Shown: one piece after another, positions 24,801 through 36,800 of the stretch
Layout of the letters: each line of letters opens with the position of its first letter
Position numbering within the stretch: position 1 is the stretch's first letter
From: Apostichopus japonicus
Lineage: Eukaryota; Echinodermata; Holothuroidea; Aspidochirotida; Stichopodidae
Assembly: GCF_037975245.1 (NCBI RefSeq)
Contig: NC_092566.1
Coordinates: forward strand, 4,464,001-4,528,000
Length of the DNA stretch: 64,000 bases
Direction: 5' to 3'
Made by a program: the position numbers and the translations under genes
Notes under the pieces: generated by a model
The model's input: the letters and a program-made list of their open reading frames with translations, nothing else
Database searches by the model: none
What the model was told of the DNA's origin: nothing

Positions 24801-27800
24801 CATGTAGAGTCCTCTGTCAACAATGGTAATCAAATGCAGTGCTGTTATGCATTAAACATAAGCTTCTTAATCATGGTACGACTTCCTCTCCCTGTATTTC
24901 AGACCGGATTACTTTGTATCGAGGTTTAAAAGCAGGCAGAGATTGCATATTCTCAACTACCGCTAAGTATTAGTTCTTGCAAAACCCAAGAGAGTCAACC
25001 CCCCCCCCCCAAAAAAAATCCTACTCTTTTTTTTTAACTGATCGTCAGTCTTTAAGTATAATTCCTCGCTTAAAGGAATACTGTAAGTCAAAAACACCTG
25101 CACATTTTGTTTTTTATTTTATATAACTGTACAAGACCAAAAGAGGGAATCCATACACAAACTTCATTTACCTAATGTACAACAGTATGTGTCAGACACA
25201 AACAAACAGCGATTCCAAACAAGTTTTTTTTTTTTAATTTGCCAGTTTTTTTTTTTTCCCCTTCATACACCCCCCCCCCCATCCTAATTGATAAATTTTA
25301 AAACTATGTGAATAATACTACATTAAATTTGGTAACAATTTGTCTTGCCAAATGCTAAAAAACTGCTTTAAGCTTTCCAAGTAGATCACGGAAAGTTGAG
25401 TGTAGTAACAGTGGTTACGTACAAGGACCACATTCCAATTTGTAGACTATACAGTAAAGTAGGTCATCATATTATGCATCTGGGTTATTCTCTGTTTGTT
25501 TGCCATGACTGTAAGTACAGTACCTAAAGTAGACTGGCATGTATTCGTCTCATTTTTTATGTACGTTATCATTTATCGACCTTTGACCTTTTCAATCCCT
25601 CAGACATGATTTCTTTGATATCTGACAAACTAAAACTGATAATATTTGTTGTCTTGATTTTTAGACTGATAGCGACTTCCTGTTGTTACACAAGAGTCGA
25701 GTCGAGAGAGAAAATGAAGGCAACCTACAGTACTGTGTTATACACATCAATCAACTTGAGGAACAACACATACTGAGACAAAGTAGCAGCTTATAAATTC
25801 ATTTACCCAGAAACAAGAATTTATATGACTGTTTCACTCCCGCAACGATTAAAGCAGGCATTGGAGATTTCAACTCGGATTAAAAAGACGCCATTATTTC
25901 TCAGTACTACACTACATCAACACCTTCGCAAAGAGATTTCTTTCATTACCCTTTAAGAAAGGCATGACTGGCTTGTCTAGTTATAAAGCAATGACATTTA
26001 AATCACAGCAGTCGCAGATGTAAGAGATATGCAAATGAGCTGCAGTGAAGGAGTACGATTGAGGCCAAGTATGCATGCTACTGGACTGATACGTATATTT
26101 ATAAAGGTAGCACGCTTTATAAATTATATCCTGAGTAGTAGTACTAGTAGTATCAGCAGCAGCATCTTAGCAGAAAGCTTCTCCCTCTCTCAGTGTCCAT
26201 GATAGAATTAAAAGATTTTAAAGCAGCTGGTTGTCTTGGCAACATACTGTATTAAATAATAGGCTAACAGCCACTCTTCTCCTCAAGTGAAACAGACAGT
26301 TCAACACAAATATCGATAAATATTAAATTCGTTTGTTTTGTTTGTTAATGTGATTTGCTTGTTTGCTCATTTTCTTGTCTGTTATTTTAATGTCACAACA
26401 GATTTTGGAAGCCTCAAGGATGGTCATCACATGGGATTATGCTATATAACTGAAGCATTGTACGTTTTTTTATTACAAGCAAATTTTTTGGGTAAAATGC
26501 TTGGTTTTCTTGGCTGACTACAGGGATGCATACTTTTGAGAAGTTGTGTGTGCCAGGGATGCATGGGTTTAGAAACCTGATACTAATAATGCATACTGAA
26601 CTTTTAAGCTGAGAGTTGAACTTTTTGACTTTAATAGAAAAGTTAGAGACAAAATTTTCTGGAAAGATTAAATCTCTGTAGCTTGCACTCGTTTGTACTA
26701 TTATGCTTCGTCACATTCGGGTGTAAATTTATGGGCGACGGGAGATTGGCTGCTTGAGCGTTGCAATCACAAATCGACTGGTTGGAGAGTAGTCTGATGT
26801 ACACAAGAAGATCCCATTACAGTGCAACGAAAAGTCAAGTGGATTCTCAGGGCTGGAGAATTCTCGGCAGAAGAGAGTACAGGTTGACTTCTCGAATGGA
26901 ACTGTAGATTCGGGTAGGAGGATCAAGTGGGTGAAGATGCAGGAATAGAGGGCGCACTTCTTAATTGTAACCGACTTCAGCGGGTCGACAGATGAGAATG
27001 TGCATATAAACAGATAGTCCTACAACCTTACAGAATTGTACTCCTCGTCTTCAAATGTCAAATGTCGGCGATTAATACTTACTATAGTATCAGTACTACT
27101 ACAAATAACATACTGTACCTCTTCCAGTTTCCTCTGCTTGCTGACTGTCTCGTTCTCCAGCCGCTCAATCTTTCTCATCAGTTTGTTGACCTGGTACTCC
27201 TGTTCTTGTTCCAAGGTTCGCTCCAGCTGCATCTTCTCTTGTCTGAGCTGTGTTTCAGAAAGAGCAAAATTTTTGTTATAAACAATGACAAGCAACAGTT
27301 AACGAGGTTGGAGATGAAGTCTTAAGTCGTAACGGAAATGTATCTGGTTTGGATTCCGGGCCAAGATCGCGAATGGATGAACAAACAAGTCCCTGGGCAG
27401 ACATTTTTTCAGTTGGCTTAGGATCAACTCTCTATCAAAGATTTTTGTCACAACTCAGATTAGTAAGATCTTCTGAAACTTGTCAAAAATTATCAAAGAA
27501 ATTTTGTTCGAAAATCAACATTCTAAAACGGTTTCAGCTGCTGTTAGAGTAACTCAAGTTAGTGAATGAAATATAATCTTGACAAATAATTCTGTAATAA
27601 AATGAAGATTATTCTCATATACGACAAATACAATTCAAAGGAACTTTTCTCGTAGTCTTTAAATCAGTTCAACAAAATTAGAGCAGCTAAAGGTAGCCAG
27701 ACATTTCTTGACTTTATCATCATCCCACTACATCTTTACTTTTGATCCCATTCTGTAGGCATTCATCTTTTCTTAACTGTGGACAAGGACTGATTCAATT

Positions 27801-30800
27801 TTAATATGTTCTTTGCTAACACTTCAAATCTCTCTCTCATAATTTCAAGATACATGTTCAAGGAAAATGTTCGCTTTCCGAGTCTCATTGGCATATATAC
27901 AGTTACAGTGCAGTATGTATTTCAGTGCATTACTGTAATTCCTGATAAATCTTGCTTGAAAATGCCATTAATATATTATTACAAGTCTGTGATCACTTAG
28001 TATCTTTTACCAACTTCAAGAAACTCGTAAAGGATTGTCAGTTCAGGTACTGTTGAATACATTTTGAGCAAATATTTTTTGCAGGTTGTGATAAAGGAAG
28101 AGAAATTTTCCCTTCAAGTTCATTTGATCTATTTCTGCTTTTTCTCTAAGTTGCAAAAAAAATCCAGTCAGGGTCAGATTTTATCTCGCAAACTGTATCA
28201 TATCCAGCTAAATCCGTTTCCCATTGGATCTTGTGCATTCCTCATGTAAGAATTTTTCGTCCAAACAAGCAGCACCGGTATAGATCGAATGCTTAGTTGT
28301 ACAGTATGTCTTTTTTTTAATTTCTTTTTTATGTTTGTGTGTGTTTTTTCCAGCCAAACCGCAAAAGTAGGTCTGTGTTAACGACATCAAAGTTATCCAT
28401 GAGCATCTTCTTGATCTCAAGAGTAATCAAAAGCGAGAGAGAAAGAGACGGAGAGAGAGAGTTCAAGATGAGATGTTACAGTACACAGCTGTTATTTACC
28501 ACTCCCCTGCCAATGACTATTAAAGGGGAGCAAATCCAACACTGCACCACCAATTGGTTTATGTAATAGAGATCTACAGTACAGTGTAGGTACATGTGAT
28601 GAATAACTCCCTCAAAAAGCTATAGATATAAGCAACCATTTCCCATTTAGGAGTTCTTTAAAAATGCAAATAAAAATATCAGTTTAAATTTTCCTTTGGT
28701 CACAAACAAGGTTAAAAGGTAAACGCAAATTTAACTGATGTTCTGTTCCTTAATTACAATGTTTAATTCCTATATAAAAGAGATTGGTTTTGTGAATCAT
28801 GAATCCTGTGTGCAAGGAAAATTGAAACTCCTAAATGGGAAATGGTTGCTTAAACCATTGGAGTTTGTTACATGAACTACTGTAGCACTGCCACTGTTTT
28901 CACTGTAAACACTGTTTACATTCAACTTGAAAAAGTTCTTTATGTGAAGAGACAAACTGAGTGTAAGTTAAATGAACAGATTTCAGCTCCAAGTGACAAT
29001 ATGGTTTCCAGAATTGACAAACTGGCAGCCTCCTCCCCCTCCCCTCCCCAACCCCCCAACACAATTTTGAAATCACAATAATATATCCCAAAATGTAGCA
29101 ATATCTTTCTTTCAAAATGAATTGAGCGACTTGTTTAGCAATAAGATGAAAGATCTGTATAACATACAGTAAGGACGGTCTTATTTGCTTCTCCTTTAAG
29201 AGAGATCCCAGACATAAAGTATGTACTTGTCAAGTCAGTTAATGAACATATGTGCTACCAATGTTTAATAAGTAAATACTCTAACCCAAGGACATCTCTG
29301 TCATTGTCTGATGATGACTTTTGTAATTTTGTATCAGTGCCTGGAAATTTTTTACAGTACTAGTACATTGCATGAATACTTCAAAAGGAATGAATACATT
29401 CCAAGGACATTACAGTATGTGTCAGTATTATACTGTACAAGTATACTTGCCCTGTTGTGATGTTAGGAGCAATGCATGCTGTCTACAAAATATCATTCAA
29501 GACATGCTATGCTATTAATACAATAAATCAAGCAAAGCTTTGCATACTATTTTGGTACTGTGGGCTTTTTCATTCTCACAGTTATTATTTCACAAACTAC
29601 AGTCTTACTTAGTCTAGCAATACTGTAAATCATCGAAAACTGAATAATAATTTTCGTACTATTGTACTAGTTACAGTACATTCACAATACTCAGTTTTCA
29701 ATACCGTGTTGTAAATTGAAAAGGCAATTTTCAATTCAAAATTGTTCAAGAATGGTAAATACATACACTGTTTTAGAGATTCAATCACAAACAAACCTGT
29801 TTTTCTCTTTACTGTCGGTTATTCTTTCGCAAGCATTACTTTTTTTACATGTTTTTTTACATATTTTTGGTGTCAGTTCTGTATTAAAAGTGTGTTTCAG
29901 TATCCATGTTTTAGAACACAGTCATTTCATCACCAAAAGAGAAACTAGAAATGAAAGTTAGACCATTACATGCAAGTCATTAGGATAAACTTAGACACAC
30001 CTAGAACTGAATTCTAAGTTTACCATCTCTGGACCACTTGCCATGGAAAGGACAACAAGAAATATTAAACCATAAAAAATCATGTGAAAGGATGTTTACT
30101 AATTCTCAAAAAAATACTATTTGAGTCATTCAAATTCTTCCCTCCTGTATTTGTTTATTTCCTTCTTTTTGCTTTCCCAAAAGGGAAAACTATGGAGTCA
30201 CTCTTACCGACCTTGCAAAATGTGAAGGGAGGCTGCAGATTGCAAAGTCGCCAATGACTACAACGCGGATTACAAAGTACAGTAGGTAATTACTGTTTCG
30301 GTTAGATTCGTCCCACACGGCAGGATACAGAAATGTTGTACTCAAAGCCGAAGCCAAAGTGAATTAATCAGGTCACACATCCAGAGTCTATGCATGCTAA
30401 GTTCTTCATACTGCCCCGTCATTACCATTTGGGGCAACATTTCATACTGTAGCTCTGATGCTTCTCTTTGTGTACATATGTGTGTGTGTGAGTCTGTATG
30501 TGTTTGCATGTGTTTTTGTTTTCTTTAGGTTTTGGCCAGTTGGATAAATTATGTGTCACACATTGGGTCTCGTCAACTTTATCTTCTGCTTTAAGTAGTG
30601 CCATGATGTCCTTCGATCACGTCCAGTTGTCACTATAGCTACCACAATTCAGACCACTGAGCTCAAAGCCTGCAAGCATGACAATATGAGCTTGAATAAT
30701 CAATCCGTCTCCTCGGTGGGACCTTTCAAGTATAATAATCATTTGCATAAGCTGGGTGGTGCATGATTAAACACTTTGCACGTATATTTACACAACATTT

Positions 30801-33800
30801 AAGGTGTAAGCAGCCACCAACTTTCAGTCACATGGACAAGCACATGGAACTTTAGTACAGAAACAGTGCACACAGACTGTGTTGATCCTTCCCAAGGTGC
30901 AGCTTAGTTTACAATCCTCAATCAAAATTGCCACCGAGTACTTCTGCAGTATTACTGGATCAGGGTATTACAGGACACAACCTATTGTCTAATACAGACT
31001 GAAATAAGTAAATTTTTATTTTATTCCTCAGAATGGCCTATGTACAGTTAATATATTGACAAAATAAACTGAGTCACAGAGTTCCTCACACCTACTGACA
31101 ATATTTGCACTGATTCCAAAGCATCTACCCATTTTTGTTGGGGTGAAATGCTGCAAAAATGTTATTGTCTAAAATTTGTCACTATATTTAAAAAAAAAAA
31201 ACCTGCTGGGACCTTAAATTGTTTTGGAAGAAGGATAACTTTCTTCAAAGCCAATGTAAAATGCTGCTTTCATTTACTGTAGTTCAATCCAAACTTTTAT
31301 TACGATGGGACCAGTGAATTACAAACTTTGTGAACTTACGGAAATATCATGCTGTACTACAGTGCTTACCTGTACCAACTTTCTCGAGAGATCGTTGGTC
31401 AGAAACTCTTCTTCCTGCTCGTAGTTGACCGCTAATTTTTCTTTTTCTTTCTTTAGGGCCTGGATCTTCTTCATCAAAGTGTTACTAATGAATTCTTCTT
31501 CTTGCTCTGCTTGGGCTTGCTAAAAATAAAACAATATGAAAAGACAAACATTTATAGATTCAAGTGGAACTAGATCACAATTCTACAAAACAAATGGAAG
31601 AATGGAACAGGTCTTCTATTTGACTTTGTTTATTCACTGTGAAATATTTTCACACCCTACTGGCACAGACCACTTTCTCTAAAAGAAATAAAAAATGAAA
31701 CAAGTAGTTAGAAGGATACCAAAGAGAATAAGACCAGTTATGGTACCATCTGAGACCCTTACTGAGACCCTTGATGCTCAGAGTGTGACAATAAGGTTCA
31801 GACCAATTGCACAGTGAATGACGCATGTTGAGCCCCTTCACAAATAGAATTTTGTAGTTTTCGAAAAAGTGCTCGCCAGAACAAAAATAAGGCAATGGAG
31901 AACGACTCTAGTGGGTATTATTAGTAAGTTTATCTTATAAAAACTATTGTTCATATTTTGACCACTGGTGACATCAGATAATATTTGATCTTGCTCAAGA
32001 AAAAAAAGCAGCCAAGAACATTCTAACTGGAATCTACAAAGAGTACCAAGTTTGAAGTTCATGCAAGCTACAGTATGCTTTGTGAGTTACCATGTTTACA
32101 GTCAGGGCGTTATATATGCACAGACATACTGTATACACACACATACATACGTGACATCATCATCACCATGTCTATTCCCTTTAAAAGAGTGAGAAGACAA
32201 TGTTTTTTGTTGTTGTTGCTACTCTTCATGGTGCCAAACTTATGAATGCTGTAGCTGACTTGTTCAGAAAAGATTCAGGGTATGGAAAAGGGGTGGGGTT
32301 GGGGGCGGGCAGGCGGGGGGGGGGGTGGGGCAGGCAAACTTGGAAATTTGCCAGAAGTAAGATTTGATTGACCATTTGAATCTCAAAACCTATGCCAGCC
32401 TATCTCTAGAGGCATACTGTACCTTCTCTTGCAATAAAACTGGCAGTCCCAACATTGGCGCATTCAAACAATAACATTCACTAACATTGGTTGTACCTGC
32501 CATTTATTGGTGAGCAATTGCATGATCAACCACAGGTGTTCTCACACACATGCTGGTAACACAAGCTGTAAGCTTACACTGCCCTGAGCATAAGTTGGAA
32601 TTCTGAATTCCAACTATAGTGTCATGCAACCATTACTCAGGGAACACTGGTACTGTGCACAACTGACAAAACATTCCAGATGAGTAAGATTAAAAGAATT
32701 TGGGCCTGTTAATGAGATCAATACAAGCAGTAAACATTAAGCATAATAATATGATGACATTAAAAGAAAACAAGCGAAAAGAGTAATATGAACTGTACAC
32801 ATGTTATTGTTGCTTGCTGAACAGAGGTAATTTATGTAATAATCTTCATGTCCCAATTTCTTTGTTTTTGAATTCTCTTGAAAGCAGACAGGTAGGGTTT
32901 TTTTGTTGAATACTAGCCAAGCAATTTAAAGAAATTATTTAACTATTCTAGCCCCAGAGTCACACCCAATTTAATAATATCTATTTGTAAACAGGCTTGA
33001 AGGGTTTAGATAAAAATTATGGTGATTACCAAAAGCTGTAAATACACCATGATGTAATGCTGACAAAGATGGAGTGACAAAGAAGAATTTGTACTGGCAG
33101 CTAAACCAAGAGAAAGGACATTTGGTTTAAGTAACTTACTTAAAATCACATCCTTCTTACGTTCCCAAGTACAAGTGCCTTTAGGAGTGACATGAATATA
33201 AACTAATGTATGGAATTATCTGCAATTGGGTGAAAATGGGGAGGGGGAGTAGGAACTGTGAACAAATGAAGAACTTCACAACTTCTCTGGTACGTGTGTG
33301 TTTGAGAGGAATCTCTAGAAAGGATTGTTTGCCTTTAAAAATCTGATGGATTAGCCTATGTTTGCCAACCCATGCAAATATTACTCATATACTGTACAGT
33401 TCTACGCAGTAGGGAGTTTACAGTTTCATTATTTACTGCTATTGTCAGAGCCAGTCAATTGTGGCTCATGGTCAGTGCAATCAGACCGTGCTTCCTGTTA
33501 TCTTTCCTTTCCAAATAGGAATCCGTTCATTGACAAGTCTTGGGAAAATGAGCGTGAACTTCCTGACATAGATTAATGACAGGATGTTCAGTAGTTCTTC
33601 CAATGCTTATCAATTTGGAAAGCAGAATTAAATTATAGTTTACTGTTTAGCATTATCCTCGTAAACAGCTTTTATGGGTGGGCGGGTGGGTGGGTGGGTG
33701 GGCAGGCCAGCGGGTTGGTTGGTTTTGTTAGGCATGTTGTGGGAAAACAGCATATTAGTAACAGGCAATTAGCCTTTTCAGTAAATATCTACAACATCTG

Positions 33801-36800
33801 TCTTAATTGTTAAATGGAAGAAGCATGCTACACCCAAGGCCGAATAAAATGCAGCTGCTACAGCGTAGAAGTGCATTTCAAGTCTGCAATTTGTTAAGTG
33901 TTGATGTCTTTTTTTTGGGGGGGGGGGTAAGGTGGGGGATGGGAGGTGGTTAGAGGACCGAGGGTTATCACACTGTGATGTAATGGACTGTTAAGCACTG
34001 CATCAGTATGTATATATGGTATTTTACTTTTTAAGACAAGTTATGATGATAAACGTTCGGGAGAAAGTGGGTTAGAGGAAATTGAGATTAAGAGATAGAG
34101 CACATTGTAACAATCAAATATTCTATTTTACAGGTATCTATAGTAGGTCCATTTAGGTTGTCAAATTGTCTGTAAATAGTAAATACAAATAATGTACCAT
34201 GAGTTAACATGAAGAAGCAAAAGATTATGAATGTCAATATCTCTTACATTTGTCAAAAAAGAACCCCCCCCCCTCCCAAAAAAAGGAACCAAAAAGTTCA
34301 GTCTATTTCCAGAATTTTCTAACAAATAAAAGCCTTTGCTGTAATATGAAAGGTCACTTACTTACTGTAGTTTATTCACAATTTAACAAATCGCTAACTG
34401 TAACATGTCATTGACTGTACAAGTTGAAAGCACTTTGTATGGAAAAGAAGAATAAAGATAAGCACATGTATTCAAACCTGCCTAGGTCTATTTTTAACTG
34501 TGCAATAAATCAAACCCCCGATGTAACCAATCGTTTTCATATTATTGTAATTCAAGTACTCTCTTTCCGCTGCAAGGGAAAAGTGATGTATTATTGTCCT
34601 AGCTCTACCTTAAAGTAAACCTTGTTTTTAGTTTATGTTCCAAAATTTCCCCTGATGCTATCTCTTTCAATGAAAACATGAAACCCTAAATCGTATCAGA
34701 AATATTGCTACTGTATCTTGAGTGTCTTCTGCTAATTATACACGAACAGTAAAGTAGATTATCCAACTGTCATTTGTACAACTGGTATATAGATATGTAC
34801 AGTAAATTACACTTCACAGGTCCATGTATGCTTCCAACTTCTTCACAGGCTTCTATTTTATCCATGCGGTAAATTTAACGCCAACGTAACCAATCATATT
34901 CATGTCATGGTTATTTAAGTGCTTTTCTTCCTCTCGCAAATTATATGAAATTCATAAAAAGTCTATTGTGATAGTACAGCAGGGAATAATTTAATGTTCA
35001 AATTTTGTGTAGCAGTTTTGAACTTTCTGTAATAAACCACTACATGGTTCCTATATATGTGCAAAAAAACTGCTTGTATGTATCGTCTTTGGACTTGCAT
35101 AGCAATTTGCATAGGGATTTGCTAAATTTTGCAATGGGATTCCCAATAAAGTATTCCAATCCCTTCAAGTAAGGTAAATGAATCTTCATCAATAATCTTA
35201 AAGCACTTTTCTGAGAACTTTGCATACAGTAATATTGTTAAATTTCCTGATGCCTTTACTAGAAATTATATTAAATTATAAATTCTGCAAGACAGGTTGC
35301 ACTTCCGTTGCAGTCCTCCTATCAAACAGTACTACATTTAAAACAACTATCTAGAGTAGAGATATGAAGCATGCTGTACATAATGATCCCATTCCCGTAA
35401 GAATCCATATTCTGCCTGCTTCTATCTGTGACGTAAATTTACACCCACAGAGACCAATCATGTTCATGTGATTGTAATTCAAGTACTTTTTTCCTCTTGT
35501 GAAAGGAAAAGTATGTACACGGAAATGGTATAGTCATGAATCAATGTCACCTACTATACCTCACTGCCGATTTTTACTTTTTGGTGTCCCGGAAAGGAAA
35601 ACTATGGAGTCACTCTTACCGACCTTGCAAAATTGTGTGGGGGACCATGGATTGCAAAGTCGGCAATGACTAAAACGCGGATCGCAAAGTTGGGCATTAC
35701 TTACTTAATTAATCAGGGAACACATCCGGAGTCTATGCACGTTAAGTTCTGAAATACCGCCCTCATGTCCTTTCGGGGGATACAGGGGGGGGTATGTATC
35801 AGGCTCAACACATGTCCATCAAACCTCAACAAGATCACAATTAGTACTTTGTTGCCAAAAGTGTGTGCTTTTAGATAAAACCCCACTTCCTAAGGGTTCC
35901 AACTACCATAGATCCACTCTAACTCCCCCCCCCTCATTCCTCCCTTCCACCCCCACAAAGACTTTCTGGAGACAAAAGGCAGGAGGTTCTGCTTTTCAAT
36001 AAAGCATGACATACAGTATAGGATATCCTACAGAGGATGTATTTAATAATCAAGGCATCCTTTGTTGATTATTTCTTTCATTGTGTTCACCTACCGGTGT
36101 CAGTTTTGAAATGTCAAGTCCTGTGACTTTTGAATAAGGATCTGAGCTGAAAAATTTGAGGAGCAAAATTAACTGCATTTCTTTTGAGAGAACACAGGAA
36201 CTTGTACCTTTTCACTTAATACGTTCAATTACAGTACATGTGTTTATCATTTAGTGACTGTGTACGCTGTGTAAGTGTACAGGATATATGCTACAAAAGG
36301 AACTAAATGACTATATTATAAACTGCACTTGACCAACATCATGAAGAAGTTAGCATATGGTTTGAAGATTAAATTCAGACTCAGATTTTTGCGGAAAATC
36401 TTCTTTGGTATACTGCAGAAAAGTGGGCTCAGTTGTTAGAACTGTATGATACAGTGCCGTACATACTGCATGCCAACAATCCACAGAGAAGCAGTGTGCG
36501 GCCAAGATTTATGAAATGCCTCCTATTGTATAATTCACCTATATATATGTATAAGATAGTTACTTACTAACATACACATTATACTCTGCTGATCTATTTA
36601 CTGTAATATAGGTTAAGATTAAATGCCTTTTCCACATTTTGTATTTTTGACCATACAATAGTATGCATAATTGCATATTCCAGTAACTTGAAAGCAACTC
36701 TGCAATGGAACTTTGTGTCTCTCACAAAGAACACTGTTTACATTTACCCATACTGTCAAAAACTGACCTTTTAAATAACAATGGTCGAGTACACATTGAA

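Larger units (their letters stand above)
27248..31369 (-). other. CCDC6: CCDC6 intron 2
   Basis: Holds the MITE at 28631-28850 and one copy of a dispersed repeat (30178-30448). A short TG-rich run lies near 30478. Confidence 0.8.
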
